Positions 24,484 to 34,387 of a stretch of DNA of 64,000 nucleotides are shown one piece after another (position 1 is the first letter of the stretch; each line of letters starts with the position of its first letter). The notes beneath the pieces are model-generated. The model searched no databases. It worked only from the letters and a program-made list of their open reading frames with translations, and was not told the origin of the DNA. The translations under genes were made by a program, and so were the position numbers. The stretch covers positions 466,586-530,585 of the forward strand of contig NZ_LOHF01000001.1 of NCBI RefSeq assembly GCF_002158995.1. Direction: 5' to 3'. Origin of the DNA: Pseudomonas caspiana (GTDB lineage Bacteria; Pseudomonadota; Gammaproteobacteria; Pseudomonadales; Pseudomonadaceae).

Positions 24484-25596
24484 CTAAACACGGCCAAGGG
24501 ACTTGAGGGCGCTGGCAAATCGCTCGCGTGGGCCATCAAGATCAATGTAGCAACCCTGAAGGTGGCGATGACCTTCACTGGGGTCATAGGCTGTACGCCC
24601 GTGAAGCACGCGGCTGTTGTCGAAGAGCATCAGTTCGCCCTCCTCCAGTTTGAAACGGATTTCATTGCCCGGATCCGTGAACAATTCGCCTAGCCGTTTT
24701 CGTGCCTGATGGAACCGCCTCAACGTGTTCACGGCCAGCAACGGCAGCCCATCCAGCCTTGGGCTGTAATGCACACCCAACGTCCGCCCCTGCCGATCAA
24801 TGTTGATGATCGGACGGTGTGTCACCAGTTCGGTACCCTTGTCGACGAAGCGATATTTGACCGGAACCGAGCACAGCAGCTCATAGCCTTCGGGATCTTC
24901 CTGCGCCAGCTTGCTGACAACATGGACGCTGTCCACCAAAGTCGAAAGTCCGCCGCTGGTTTCGTTGATCAGACAATGCAATAGCTGAATGCCTGGTACC
25001 GGATCGCGATAGGGGTTGTCGGTATGTGGGCCTAGATGGATCGAGCGATAGGCCAGATCGTTGCCATCCGGACGTGAATAAACCTCGAAGTATCGGCCGA
25101 AATTGGTTTCCTTCACGTAACCGAATTTGTTGCCTACGACGAGTACGCTCTCAGGATCACAGGGCACATCGTGCAGGATGATAAAGCCGAACCGCAGGTA
25201 AGCATCCAGCGCGTCAAGAAGCGCGCTCGGATCATCCATTTCGCGCCAGTCCGCTCGAACACTCGCCAGGCTCAGATCACCTGCCCAGCCTTCAGACACC
25301 GGGAAGCTCGACTGTTCGGTGGCATCCTTGAACAAGGCCGTGGCCTGATACCGGGCATGGTGCCCATCGCTAAAGCCCAACCACACATCTTCACCGCTGG
25401 TCTCCAGCAATCTGACTGTGATCAGCGGGTCGATTGCGTGGGAGTCGAACAATCGTTGCTGGGTCAACGCCTCCAGTTGCGTAGGGTCGGGGCTGCGTTC
25501 GCGCAACCAAAGTGCGGGCATCTCGAATGTTGCTGATGCCGTGCGCAGATAAATGCTCTCGCTCGTTTCACTCAGATGAAAAGTCAGATCGCTCAT
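24484..25596 (-). CDS. Fe(II)/2-oxoglutarate dioxygenase of TauD/BBOX family (TmpA-like)
   Basis: A 370-residue dioxygenase. The ATG at 25596 opens MSDLTFHLSE; earlier in-frame starts lie in the upstream gene. The iron site is HLGPHTDNPYR (His and Asp) with a distal His in SRVLHGRTAYDP, and the 2-oxoglutarate Arg is in the following RHLQGCYIDLDG block. The N-terminal DUF971-like domain has ALWLRERSPDP where gamma-butyrobetaine hydroxylases have the zinc-binding RDNC.CP.C, so the zinc site is lost. The next gene encodes an HD-domain partner, an arrangement I know from TmpA/TmpB. It is a second dioxygenase beside a classical gamma-butyrobetaine hydroxylase, which suggests a distinct substrate. 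Confidence 0.82.
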   Translation of the reverse strand: MSDLTFHLSETSESIYLRTASATFEMPALWLRERSPDPTQLEALTQQRLFDSHAIDPLITVRLLETSGEDVWLGFSDGHHARYQATALFKDATEQSSFPVSEGWAGDLSLASVRADWREMDDPSALLDALDAYLRFGFIILHDVPCDPESVLVVGNKFGYVKETNFGRYFEVYSRPDGNDLAYRSIHLGPHTDNPYRDPVPGIQLLHCLINETSGGLSTLVDSVHVVSKLAQEDPEGYELLCSVPVKYRFVDKGTELVTHRPIINIDRQGRTLGVHYSPRLDGLPLLAVNTLRRFHQARKRLGELFTDPGNEIRFKLEEGELMLFDNSRVLHGRTAYDPSEGHRHLQGCYIDLDGPRERFASALKSLGRV

Positions 25597-25628
25597 CAAG
25601 GCACCCAATCCCAAGGGAAGAATATTGG

Positions 25629-26831
25629 TCAACGGCTGGCGCGGTGAGTGCGCTGTAACACCAGGATTCGCGACAGCAACTCGTCGCGATCCATGTAGCA
25701 ACCGCGCAGATGCCGTAGTCCGCTGGACTGGTCGAACGCTTGGCGCGCATGCATCGTACGCCGGTTATCGAAGCACCACATCTCACCGGCATTCAGGCGT
25801 TTGCGAACAATGAACTCCGGCTGGCGGGCCATTGCGCTGAATTTTCGATACGCTTGGTAGAACGCAGGCATGTCTCGCTCGGCGACGTCAAATGGAGCAC
25901 GCAGCCAGTTAGCCAGGCGAATTTCGCTAACCTCACTGCGCGCGTTGAGGCCAATGATCGGAGCCAGACTGCGGTAATCGCTCTGCGGGGCTTTGTTACG
26001 GAAGCTTACCGGGGTCTGTGTCAGCAGTTCGAAATCCGCTGGATGCTCAAGCCGCAGGTGGTTGGCAATAGCAAAGCCATCGACAAAGGTGCTGTCACCT
26101 CCTGTGGCGTCGTTCACCAGGCAGTGCAGAAACTGAAGCCCCGGCTGCAACTCACGAGTGGGCAAGTCAGTGTGATGCGGCAGCTCCAGCGCAGTGTAAG
26201 CGTTGCTGTTGACTGCCTCGACCTTGGTCCTTACCTCAAAGACCACACCGAAGTTGCTTTCGCGAATGAAAGAAATCCGTCGTGCTACGTGCTCCATGGT
26301 TTCTTCGCTGGTGGGCATGTTGATCATCCGAGTCAGCCCTATATCCCGGGCAGCGAGGAGCCAGTCAAGGAGTGCCTGATCGTCGGCCATGACCGAGGAA
26401 TAATCGAACGTAGGAATTTCCAGGTCAGCCTGCCATATTTGCACCGTACGCTCGGCGCTCAAGCGTTCCTGACGGGATTTTTGGTCGTAGCCATGGGCTC
26501 GTAGCCAACCTGCACCGAACAGGCTCTGGTGCCCGTCAGACCAACGAATAGCGAGCTCGCTTTGCCCTATCACTGTAGCGTCGACGACAGATAGATCGAC
26601 AGGTGTATCAGCGATCTCGAAGACCTGTTCGCGCGTTACCGGATGCACGCATGCCGGACACGAACAGTTATCGCGCAGCCAATCGAAGTGGAACAGATTC
26701 TTGCGGCCATCATCCCACTGGACGGTCACGTTGCCAGACTCCAGATGACAGCTCTGAATCTGGCGGTTCGTGGCGAAGCTGCGCCAATCAGCTGCGAATT
26801 CCTCAACGGTTTGTTTCTGAACTGCGCTCAT
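25629..26831 (-). CDS. Gamma-butyrobetaine hydroxylase-like dioxygenase
   Basis: A 400-residue enzyme expected to hydroxylate gamma-butyrobetaine to L-carnitine with Fe(II) and 2-oxoglutarate. The N-terminal domain has the zinc site RDNCSCPACVHPVTREQ. The catalytic domain has LPHHTDLPTR (His, Asp), distal His in RRTMHARQAFD, and RHLRGCYMDRD. The ATG at 26831 is six bases after GGAG and is preferred over TTG 26843. It is the fourth gene of the leftward run cdhC-cdhA-cdhB-bbh-dioxygenase-HD, 30 bases after cdhB, so its product feeds carnitine dehydrogenase. Confidence 0.85.
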   Translation of the reverse strand: MSAVQKQTVEEFAADWRSFATNRQIQSCHLESGNVTVQWDDGRKNLFHFDWLRDNCSCPACVHPVTREQVFEIADTPVDLSVVDATVIGQSELAIRWSDGHQSLFGAGWLRAHGYDQKSRQERLSAERTVQIWQADLEIPTFDYSSVMADDQALLDWLLAARDIGLTRMINMPTSEETMEHVARRISFIRESNFGVVFEVRTKVEAVNSNAYTALELPHHTDLPTRELQPGLQFLHCLVNDATGGDSTFVDGFAIANHLRLEHPADFELLTQTPVSFRNKAPQSDYRSLAPIIGLNARSEVSEIRLANWLRAPFDVAERDMPAFYQAYRKFSAMARQPEFIVRKRLNAGEMWCFDNRRTMHARQAFDQSSGLRHLRGCYMDRDELLSRILVLQRTHRASR

Positions 26832-26861
26832 GATCATCTCCAAGAAAGATAACTGCCGGGG

Positions 26862-27347
26862 TCAGGCTGGCAGCGCAATGCAGCGCCCCACAAACTGCGG
26901 GGTATTGCGCATGCCATGCTCGGCAGCAAGGGTGGATACCTGCAATTGAACTGCGGGGTTGAAAGGCGCTGATTTCGGGCCGCTCATATCGACGTTCAGC
27001 CACATCTGCTCAGCGACAGCAGCAGCGTCTTTCGATCCCCGCCTATGCATGCTGAAGTACAGTTGCAGGCGTTTTTTGTCAGCGTTGAGTAGCTGCCAAC
27101 GAACCTCCACTTCATCCCCACACTTGAGCTCATGCAGATAGTTCAAATGGCACTCCAGGGTGAACATCGAATGCCCCGAGCGCTCACGACCTGTAGCGTC
27201 GAGACCCAGCCAATCGAGTAACGCGTCACCTGCAAAACTGAAGATCAACAGGTAGTAAGCGTCTCGCAGGTGACTGTTATAGTCCGTCCACTCAGCAAGT
27301 ACCTGTCCTGACCAGAGGATTTCCGGGGCCTGTCGTACGTTGCTCAT
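26862..27347 (-). CDS. cdhB: Betainyl-CoA thioesterase-like hotdog protein
   Basis: A 161-residue hotdog-fold thioesterase. The hotdog core reads WTDYNSHLRDAYYLLIFSFAGDALLDWLG and later TLECHLNYLHELKCGDEVEV. It is most likely CdhB, the thioesterase releasing glycine betaine from betainyl-CoA during carnitine breakdown. The ATG at 27347 lies five bases after the cdhA stop with GAGGA in front; upstream starts fall within cdhA. The usual set order cdhC-cdhA-cdhB around it supports the call. Confidence 0.82.
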   Translation of the reverse strand: MSNVRQAPEILWSGQVLAEWTDYNSHLRDAYYLLIFSFAGDALLDWLGLDATGRERSGHSMFTLECHLNYLHELKCGDEVEVRWQLLNADKKRLQLYFSMHRRGSKDAAAVAEQMWLNVDMSGPKSAPFNPAVQLQVSTLAAEHGMRNTPQFVGRCIALPA

Positions 27348-27352
27348 CGCAC

Positions 27353-28306
27353 TTAATCCTCGATTCCGTGGCGCGCTTTGGCCTGCGCAATGGTTTGCTG
27401 AATGGCCTGGAGGCAATCATCCCGATAACGCTCAAGCGCCTCGATGCTGCGGCCCGCTAACTGCTCCTCCGAACCGGTAACGATGCTATCCAACAACGCA
27501 TCGGTGAGTTCCGGGGCCTGGAGATACGTCCACGGCAGCTTCAAAGCCGGGCCAAACTGGCGCATGAAATGGCGCATGCCCTCCTTTCCTCCAGCCAGTG
27601 AAAAGGTCATGAACGAGCCCATGAACGCCCAGCGCAATCCGCAGCCGAAACGGACGGCATCATCAATTTCAGAGGGTGTCGCCACGCCGTCATTGATCAT
27701 GTGCAGGGCTTCGCGCCACATGGACTCCATCAATCGGTCCGCGATAAAGCCCGGCACTTCATGACGCACGCGCAATGGATGCATGCCCAGAGTGCGATAC
27801 ACCTCCGTTGCGCGATCAAGACTTTCAGGCGAGGTGTTCACGCCTCCCACGATCTCAACCAGCGGCAACAGATAGACCGGGTTGAACGGGTGAGCGACCA
27901 GGCAACGCTCTGGTATAGACGCGTCGGCAAAAAACTCAGATGGCAGCAACCCTGAGGTGGATGACGCAATGAGCGCATCTGTCGGGGCTGCGCGAGAGAT
28001 TCTGGCGTGCAGGTCGATCTTCAACACAAGATTCTCAGGCGCGCTTTCTTGAACCAGCTCGGCCTGTGCGACACATTGCTCAACCGTGTCCGCCATGTGG
28101 AGGTTCGCTATCGCCTCTTCAAAGCTTAGGGTCGTATACGGCATCGTTGCCCAAGCGTTAGTAACGCGCTGAATAATTTGCGCTGGCGCATCCGCGGACG
28201 GATCCCAAGCGGTCACACTTAAACCGTTGGCCAGAAAACGCGCGACCCAGCCACTGCCTATAACACCCGCGCCGATGACGGCGACGTGTTTGACTGTCGA
28301 ATGCAT
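27353..28306 (-). CDS. cdhA: L-carnitine dehydrogenase
   Basis: A 317-residue enzyme of the 3-hydroxyacyl-CoA dehydrogenase fold. The NAD site is [21 protein letters not shown], followed by [13 protein letters not shown] and the catalytic His in [20 protein letters not shown]-terminal helices carry [24 protein letters not shown]-carnitine dehydrogenases oxidise L-carnitine to 3-dehydrocarnitine with NAD+. Its length, the HPFNP motif and neighbours cdhB and cdhC make this the best assignment over a generic hydroxyacyl-CoA dehydrogenase. ATG 28306 follows AGGG, 28 bases after the cdhC stop. Confidence 0.9.
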   Translation of the reverse strand: MHSTVKHVAVIGAGVIGSGWVARFLANGLSVTAWDPSADAPAQIIQRVTNAWATMPYTTLSFEEAIANLHMADTVEQCVAQAELVQESAPENLVLKIDLHARISRAAPTDALIASSTSGLLPSEFFADASIPERCLVAHPFNPVYLLPLVEIVGGVNTSPESLDRATEVYRTLGMHPLRVRHEVPGFIADRLMESMWREALHMINDGVATPSEIDDAVRFGCGLRWAFMGSFMTFSLAGGKEGMRHFMRQFGPALKLPWTYLQAPELTDALLDSIVTGSEEQLAGRSIEALERYRDDCLQAIQQTIAQAKARHGIED

Positions 28307-28334
28307 GATGCGGCCCTATGTGTGGGTGAATGAT

Positions 28335-29213
28335 TCAGACGAGATTCAGCGTCTTGCGCGCTTCTGTCGGCGTCTGAGGCGTGGCTCCCATTCGGGCGAT
28401 CAGCTCAACGACTCGCTCGACCAATGAGCCGTTGCTCGCATAGACGCCTTTGTCGAGCCAAAGGTTGTCTTCCAGACCAACTCGGACATGCCCGCCCAGC
28501 AACATTGACTGAGCGGCCATTGGCATCTGCATGCGCCCGATGCCAAACGCAGACCACTGCACGCCCAATGGCAAATTGTCGACCATCGCTTTCATCGTTC
28601 CGGTGTCGGCGGGCGCTCCCCAGGGAATACCCAGGCAAAGCTGAAACATCGGGTCAATCAACAGACCTTCACGCAGCATCTGTTTGGCGAAACTCAGGTG
28701 GCCTGTGTCGAAGATTTCAAGTTCTGCCTTCACACCCAGTTCGGTGATTTTTTTCGCCCCCGCACGAAGTTGCGGAGGTGTCGCTACGTAGATGGTGTCG
28801 CCATCACCAAAGTTGAGCGTTCCACAGTCCAGAGTGCAGATGTCCGGAAGCAGCTCCTGCACATGCACCAGTCGCTCCAGTGGCCCCACCAGATCAGTGC
28901 CGGCACCAAAGTTCATGGGTGATTCATCTTGGCCAATTTCCAGGTCGCCCCCCATACCCGCTGTAAGGTTGACGATGACGTCTACCCCACTGCCGCGAAT
29001 CAGCTCCATAACTTCGCGGTACAGGGCAGGGTCACGACTGGGCTTTCCCGTTTCGGGATCCCTGACATGGCAATGCACGATACTGGCGCCAGCATTAGCC
29101 GCTTCAATCGCCGCCTGTGCGATCTGTTTTGGCGTCACTGGGATAGCCGGGTGTTTGCCCGCGGTGTCGCCCGCGCCAGTCAGAGCGCATGTCACGATGA
29201 CGTTTCTGTTCAT
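28335..29213 (-). CDS. cdhC: 3-dehydrocarnitine cleavage enzyme (BKACE family)
   Basis: A 292-residue TIM-barrel enzyme of the BKACE family (DUF849). It starts [16 protein letters not shown]. The zinc-binding HxH is in [14 protein letters not shown], and the C-terminal [14 protein letters not shown] is diagnostic. BKACE enzymes condense beta-keto acids with acetyl-CoA to give acetoacetate and a new acyl-CoA; in Pseudomonas CdhC turns dehydrocarnitine and acetyl-CoA into betainyl-CoA and acetoacetate. The ATG at 29213 is used because the upstream 23 residues are not family-like. It is the first gene of the leftward carnitine run and divergent from the AraC regulator. Confidence 0.9.
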   Translation of the reverse strand: MNRNVIVTCALTGAGDTAGKHPAIPVTPKQIAQAAIEAANAGASIVHCHVRDPETGKPSRDPALYREVMELIRGSGVDVIVNLTAGMGGDLEIGQDESPMNFGAGTDLVGPLERLVHVQELLPDICTLDCGTLNFGDGDTIYVATPPQLRAGAKKITELGVKAELEIFDTGHLSFAKQMLREGLLIDPMFQLCLGIPWGAPADTGTMKAMVDNLPLGVQWSAFGIGRMQMPMAAQSMLLGGHVRVGLEDNLWLDKGVYASNGSLVERVVELIARMGATPQTPTEARKTLNLV

Positions 29214-29446
29214 GATCTCAACTATCCCTTCTCTCAACTGCGAATGGCCCGTGTTCCGCGCCAGAGCAGTGCAGTCTGTCAAGGCGCCGTAACGGGGCGG
29301 TCTTCAAATATGCCGTCAGCCATAGAGAGCTAAGTTACGCAAGGCCCACGTCCACAAACCGTAACTTAGCGCCGAGGATGGCGACTTTTGCGACATGCTT
29401 CAGGGTGTTTGGCTGAGGGCTTGCATACATGAAATGAAGTCCGTGC

Positions 29447-30424
29447 ATGGAGGTGCTTGAGGTGTCGAGGTTATTCACTTTTTTGTTGATCCCCGGTTTC
29501 TCGATGATGGACTTCGCCGCCGTCGCCGAACCCTTGCGCTCGGCCAACCGGATGGGTGGGGATTTGTACCGGTGGCGAACGATTAGCCAGGACGGCATGC
29601 CCGTGCCAGCCAGCAACGGGATGTCCATCGCGGTGGACGGACAGTTGTTGGAACTCGGCCCACAAGACACATTGATCCTGGTCGCCGCCTATGACCCGCT
29701 GGCCCTCATCAATACCGCGTTGGTGCAATGGCTGCGTCGACAGGACAAAGCGGGCGCGACGCTGGGTGGAATCGACACGGGTGCGTTCGTTCTTGCACAC
29801 GCAGGCCTAATGAAAGGCTGCAGAATGACCGTTCATTGGGAGGCGATAGACTCATTCATCGAGAGCTACCCCGGGTTGCACGTCAGCCACGAGTTGTACG
29901 AAATCGATGAGCGACGGCTGACATCGGCCGGGGGAACCTCGTCAATGGATTTGATGCTGGAGCTGATCGCTCAGGCTCATGGTTCTGAACTCGCCCTCAA
30001 GGTTTCAGAGCAGTTCGTCCATGGGCCCATTCGTGCCAGACAAGCACTGCAGCGGCTGGAAGCGCCGAAGCGTTACAACTTCAACAATCGTAAGATTCAC
30101 GCGGTGATCGAGCGCATCGAACAGAATCTGGATAAAGACATGGACGTCGACGAACTCGCCCGTGGCGTCTGTGTGACGCGACGACACCTGGAAAGGTTGT
30201 TCAGGGCAACGTTGCAGGTTTCCCCTGCCGAGTTCCGTCAACGCCTTCGACTGGAGAAGGCCAGGCAACTGCTTCAGCAGAGTGATCTCTCGATTTTGCA
30301 AATAAGCGTCGCCTGCGGTTATGAATCACCCTCCTATTTCGCCCGATGCTACAAAGAAAAATTCAGCTGCACGCCCCGTCAAGATCGCGCTGTGATGACG
30401 GGAAAATGGGCGACGCCAGCGTGA
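29447..30424 (+). CDS. cdhR: GlxA-type AraC regulator, probably CdhR
   Basis: A 325-residue regulator: an N-terminal DJ-1/PfpI-like amidotransferase domain (TFLLIPGFSMMDFAAVAEPLR ... GGIDTGAFVLAHAGLMKGC) and a C-terminal AraC/XylS domain (IERIEQNLDKDMDVDELA ... RRHLERLFRATLQVSPAEFRQRLRL ... SVACGYESPSYFARCYKEKF). GATase-like AraC proteins such as CdhR and GbdR control carnitine and betaine genes in Pseudomonas. The divergent position 233 bases from cdhC makes CdhR the most likely identity. A GTG at 29462 is an alternative start. Confidence 0.85.
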   Translation: MEVLEVSRLFTFLLIPGFSMMDFAAVAEPLRSANRMGGDLYRWRTISQDGMPVPASNGMSIAVDGQLLELGPQDTLILVAAYDPLALINTALVQWLRRQDKAGATLGGIDTGAFVLAHAGLMKGCRMTVHWEAIDSFIESYPGLHVSHELYEIDERRLTSAGGTSSMDLMLELIAQAHGSELALKVSEQFVHGPIRARQALQRLEAPKRYNFNNRKIHAVIERIEQNLDKDMDVDELARGVCVTRRHLERLFRATLQVSPAEFRQRLRLEKARQLLQQSDLSILQISVACGYESPSYFARCYKEKFSCTPRQDRAVMTGKWATPA

Positions 30425-30668
30425 TTGATAGCCGCTCGCGACGTAGACGCGATTAAGCAGGGACTCATTGCGAGAAAGCCTGCCAATGTTTTTCGGAATC
30501 TGATTGGCGATGCCCCTGTTGGAGGCCGACGACGCCGGCCGCAGGGTTTCAGCAAACCACCATTTCAGCGCTCCCGCCCTCCCTTAGTAAAATAATGTCA
30601 CCAGTGGATCAGAATGACGAAGAATGTACCCCAGATCAGTCAGGTCTGGTTTATCAACGCAATACGGG

Positions 30669-31427
30669 TCATGAGCAGTACTCGGCACGTTGATGTTCGA
30701 TCAATTTGAGCGCGGCTTGCCATCCCGTGAGGATGTAACGCCTCCCTTCCTCGTCGTCGGTGAATTGACCCGCGGTCAAAAGGCAAACTTCCTCTGAGGG
30801 GAAAACAAGCTTGCTGCCACCGGCCAACGCCTGGATTTGCGCCTGACAGGCGCGCTCAAGAAAATGGATCTCATGAAACGCTTCGGCCACGTTTCGGCCC
30901 GCCGCAAGCAGACCGTGGTTACGCAGGATCATCGCACGATGCGGGCCCAGATCCGCGACAAGCCGCTCGCGCTCGCTCAGGCACAGCGCCACACCTTCGT
31001 AAGTGTGATAACCCAGTTTTCCGTAAAACTTGAGTGCATGCTGGGAGATGGGGAGCAAACCTTGCTCCTGAGCGGAGACAGCGATCCCTGCAGCCGTATG
31101 GGTGTGGATGACGCAATGAACGTCCGGGCGGGCCATATGAATTGCGGAGTGAATGGTGAACCCAGCCGCATTTACATAGACATCCTCCCGGCTGGATTCG
31201 ATCCTGTTGCCGTCATAGTCGATCAGCACCAGATCGCTGGCTGTCATGTGGTCAAACAAAACGCCGTATCGATTTATGAGAAATCGATTTTCTGCGCCTG
31301 GGACGCGAAGACTGATATGCGTGTCGATCAAATCCGTCATGCGAAAGTGGGCAATCAGACGATAGAGTGCCGCTAGCTCACAACGCGCGCTCCACTCCTG
31401 GTCGGAAACGTCTCTTCGAGAAAGCAT
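30669..31427 (-). CDS. Class II aldolase/adducin family protein
   Basis: A 252-residue protein of the class II aldolase/adducin family. The zinc site is visible as CVIHTHTAAG (His pair) and RNHGLLAAG (third His); FLINRYGVLFDHMTASDLVLID is the substrate-loop region and GFTIHSAIHMARPDV precedes the metal site. Members include sugar-phosphate aldolases, epimerases and decarboxylase-like proteins, so the substrate cannot be told. AAGGAG precedes the ATG. It lies 113 bases after the caiX-like gene on the same strand and converges on cdhR. A role in carnitine-related metabolism is suggested only by position. Confidence 0.85.
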   Translation of the reverse strand: MLSRRDVSDQEWSARCELAALYRLIAHFRMTDLIDTHISLRVPGAENRFLINRYGVLFDHMTASDLVLIDYDGNRIESSREDVYVNAAGFTIHSAIHMARPDVHCVIHTHTAAGIAVSAQEQGLLPISQHALKFYGKLGYHTYEGVALCLSERERLVADLGPHRAMILRNHGLLAAGRNVAEAFHEIHFLERACQAQIQALAGGSKLVFPSEEVCLLTAGQFTDDEEGRRYILTGWQAALKLIEHQRAEYCS

Positions 31428-31540
31428 GGGGACTCCTTGGACATTCGCGATGGGTGCGGGATTGGTTCAGGAAGGGGCTAGATTCGACGCGGAATCACTC
31501 CTTCGCCCAAAGTCAGCGGGCATGCTCGGTCACAGATATC

Positions 31541-32479
31541 TCAGTTGGCTGCGATTGCCGCAGCATTACCGTTGTACTGAGTTACTCCCGCGAGCCACTC
31601 CTTGACCAGACCTGGATTGGAATCGAGAAAGTCCCGGGCAACTTTCATTGGATCTTCCCGGTTCAGAATGCGCCCCATCATCTTCGCCTCTTGTGCACTG
31701 TTGAATTTCAGGTTACTGAGCAAACGAGCAGCATTCGGGCATTGCTGGGCATAGTCGCCCCGCACCACAGTCCACACCGTTGCCTTACCCTCATCAGCCC
31801 CCATCATCCCGTCGCTTCCGGTGAGATAGGTCAGGTTGAATTGAATGTTCATCGGGTGCGGTTTCCAGCCAACGAGTACGATGGCTTCCTTGCGATTTTC
31901 TGCGCGAGCCACAGCCGACAGCATGCCCGCCTCACTGGACTCAACGAGCTTGAAACCATCCAGATCAAAGCGCTTGGCATCAATGGCGGCTTGTAGCCTG
32001 CGATTGATATCAGTCCCCGGGTCTATGCCGTAGATTTTACCGCCCAGCTCCTTCTTGAATTTGTGGATATCCTGGAACGTACGAAGCCCCTTTTCGGCCA
32101 ACCAGGTGGGCACCGCAAGCGTCATCTGGCCGTCTGCCAAACTGGGCTCGTCAAAAACCTTCACTTGAGCTTTGGAACGGAAAGGCTCGATGATCGAGTC
32201 GGCGGAAGGGCTCCAGTAACCCAGAAACGCATCCAGACGGTTATCGCGCATTGCGCCAAAGATGATTGGCTGCGATGCAGAACTATCGGTCGTCTTGTAG
32301 CCTAAATCCTCAAAAAGAGTCCGCGCCACCGCAGTGGTAGCCGCCAGATCAGTCCACGCCATCATGCCAAAACGCACGGTTTCACATGAGGCTGCTTCGG
32401 CTGCAGTAGCGCCATTAGATGTTAGCGAAAGCGCAAATCCAGCCAGCAAAAATTTGAAAGTATGCTTGCCGCGTTTCAT
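31541..32479 (-). CDS. caiX: Carnitine/betaine-type periplasmic binding protein (CaiX-like)
   Basis: A 312-residue exported protein of the OpuAC/ProX-like family. The signal peptide is FKFLLAGFALSLTSNGATAA. The body includes VRFGMMAWTDLAATTAVARTLFEDLGY, LGYWSPSADSIIEPF, and IVLVGWKPHPMNIQFNLTYLTG, the aromatic-rich quaternary-ammonium-binding layout of choline/betaine/carnitine receptors. CaiX binds carnitine for the Cbc transporter in Pseudomonas, and the neighbouring cdh genes support that ligand. GGAG lies before the ATG. No permease or ATPase gene is adjacent, consistent with CaiX as a stand-alone receptor for a shared transporter. Confidence 0.85.
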   Translation of the reverse strand: MKRGKHTFKFLLAGFALSLTSNGATAAEAASCETVRFGMMAWTDLAATTAVARTLFEDLGYKTTDSSASQPIIFGAMRDNRLDAFLGYWSPSADSIIEPFRSKAQVKVFDEPSLADGQMTLAVPTWLAEKGLRTFQDIHKFKKELGGKIYGIDPGTDINRRLQAAIDAKRFDLDGFKLVESSEAGMLSAVARAENRKEAIVLVGWKPHPMNIQFNLTYLTGSDGMMGADEGKATVWTVVRGDYAQQCPNAARLLSNLKFNSAQEAKMMGRILNREDPMKVARDFLDSNPGLVKEWLAGVTQYNGNAAAIAAN

Positions 32480-33031
32480 GAGTCATTTCTCCGACCAAGA
32501 CTAAACGGAGACAGAAATTAAGAGCCAAGATGTGCAGGTTCTGTTTTTTCAAGCTCAGTGGAAGCTCGAGCCGCTCTGTTGGCGACAGGTCTACATTACG
32601 AAGCGAAGAAAGAGAAAAACCCTAAAAGCGCGGCTCAAACTCAGATTTTTGCGACATTCAAGAATTTGGACGAATAGGCCAATGGGGTGAGCATCAGTAT
32701 CCCCTTGCGACTGGCCATGAAATTGACAGAGTCGTCCTCGTGGTCGGCAGCGGTGTGAGGAATTACAACGTCCGTGAGCGTATGGGTGTTCGCTGCATAA
32801 TTAACTCTTGCGGGCGCTGCGCAGAACGCTCGACTGGGCTTACCCGGATCAACAGCGTTGGGGAGCAGTTGGTCGCACAGAAACCTCGTTACCGCAACGT
32901 AATCGATCTTTAAAAACGTGCTGTTTCTACTTGGCTCGGGCACGATTGTCTCTACCCGCTATCGAAGTGATCAAGCGGATTGCCGGTGGGCAGCAATCCG
33001 CTACGACTCGATGCAGTTGCTTTGCTACAGG
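32480..33031. other. Intergenic region, no supportable gene
   Basis: 552 bases with no convincing gene. A leftward frame at 32641-32943 (100 codons) has no ribosome-binding site and no family I recognise. The stretch ends in a 9-base-pair hairpin (32975-33001) likely to end the chemoreceptor transcript. Confidence 0.5.
32975..33001 (-). terminator. Probable terminator hairpin after the soluble chemoreceptor
   Basis: GCGGATTGC (32975-32983) and GCAATCCGC (32993-33001) form a perfect 9-base-pair stem with a 9-base loop, 30 bases downstream of the leftward chemoreceptor stop. A strong U-tract is lacking. Confidence 0.4.
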
Positions 33032-34387
33032 CTAACCGACCCAACTGACGGCGGTTTTGGGAATCACTTCTGACTCGTCGAGCTTGGAGGCGAACATACT
33101 CACCGCTTCTACGGCGTCGCTGGTTCCGCTGCGAATCTGCAGGATCACTGAGCCAGCCTGATCCGCCAGGCTAACGCCGCGTTTTGCTCCCTCCTGTGTG
33201 GCGTTCATGCTGGCGACTGCATCACGGGTTTCAGAAAGGATCTTGCCGATCATTTCAGCGATTTCCGCAGTCGAGCGGCTGGTACGTCCCGCCAGTTGCC
33301 GTACTTCGTCGGCCACTACCGCAAAGCCTCGGCCCTGATCGCCCGCTCGTGCCGCTTCGATAGCGGCGTTAAGGGCCAGCAGGTTGGTCTGATCAGCGAT
33401 CCCGCGAATAGTATTGACGATGGCCGTGATCTGTTCGGAACGTTGACCCAGTTGACCGACAAGCCGGGCCGACGCGCCGATGTTATCGGCAATCTGGCGC
33501 ATCTCCAGCGCGGTTTCCTGAATGACCTGAGCACCCTGTTCGGCAACTTTTTCGGTTTCCGCAGAAATATGGTACGCCCGGGAAGCACCGCGTGAGTCCT
33601 CTTCGAAGCGCTCGATGCGCTCGGTAATATCACTGGCGAATTTGATGACCTTGACCAATTTACCGTCAGCGTCATAGACCGGGTTATAGGTCGCTTCCAG
33701 CCAGACTATCCGTCCGTTCTTTCCGATACGTTTGAACTGGCCACCAAAAAACTCACCTGCGTTCAATCGACGCCAGAAGTCGCTGTATTCGCTGCTATTG
33801 ACCAGGCTCGGCTCGCAAAACAGGCGGTGGTGCTTACCCTTGAGGTCGTTCAGGGTGTAGCCCATGGTGTGCAGAAAATTATCGTTGGCCGAGACAATGT
33901 TGCCGGCGAGATCAAACTCAATAACCGCCATTGCGCGATCCAGTGCGGCCAGTTTGCCCTGCGTCAGCGCTTCCTGGGTGACTTTTGCAGTCACGTCCAG
34001 CGCATATTTGACGATCCTCAGCACTTGGCCACGCTCGTCGATCACCGGGTTGTAACTGGCTTCAAGCCAGACATTCTGCCCCGACGCGTTGATTCTCTGG
34101 AATGTGCCCGAGACGAACTTGCCGGCCCGCAGTTGCGCCCAGAACTGGCTGTAATCAGCGCTGCGAGTCAACGCAGGGGGGCAAAAGTCCCGATGCGATT
34201 TGTTGAGTAATTGCTCGGCGCGATAGCCCATTGCGGTGAGAAAGTTGTCGTTGGCCCGAAGTACTTTACCGTCCAGGCTAAACTCGACTACCGCCATGGA
34301 GCGGCCCAGTGCTTCAATCAATCCCTTATAACCCACGACTTCGGCCGTCCTGGCCGTCAGTTCATCTTTGAGCGATTTATTGAACAT
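33032..34387 (-). CDS. Soluble PAS-PAS chemoreceptor, BdlA/Aer-like
   Basis: A 451-residue protein without membrane segments. Two tandem PAS domains start at about [25 protein letters not shown] and [25 protein letters not shown], each closed by a PAC-type WLEA(S/T)YNPV.D..G.(L/V)..(I/V)K(Y/F)A segment. The MCP signalling hairpin follows ([23 protein letters not shown], here [25 protein letters not shown]). This is the layout of BdlA, the P. aeruginosa biofilm-dispersal protein, and of Aer-2-like redox receptors. The ATG at 34387 follows GAGGG and is used instead of an upstream start that would add 34 unrelated residues. Ligand unknown; PAS domains may bind haem, FAD or another cofactor. Confidence 0.9.
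   Translation of the reverse strand: MFNKSLKDELTARTAEVVGYKGLIEALGRSMAVVEFSLDGKVLRANDNFLTAMGYRAEQLLNKSHRDFCPPALTRSADYSQFWAQLRAGKFVSGTFQRINASGQNVWLEASYNPVIDERGQVLRIVKYALDVTAKVTQEALTQGKLAALDRAMAVIEFDLAGNIVSANDNFLHTMGYTLNDLKGKHHRLFCEPSLVNSSEYSDFWRRLNAGEFFGGQFKRIGKNGRIVWLEATYNPVYDADGKLVKVIKFASDITERIERFEEDSRGASRAYHISAETEKVAEQGAQVIQETALEMRQIADNIGASARLVGQLGQRSEQITAIVNTIRGIADQTNLLALNAAIEAARAGDQGRGFAVVADEVRQLAGRTSRSTAEIAEMIGKILSETRDAVASMNATQEGAKRGVSLADQAGSVILQIRSGTSDAVEAVSMFASKLDESEVIPKTAVSWVG

Noticed and set aside
32641..32943. 100-codon leftward ORF behind the soluble chemoreceptor
   Set aside because: No ribosome-binding site and no family resemblance; could be a decayed fragment but cannot be supported.
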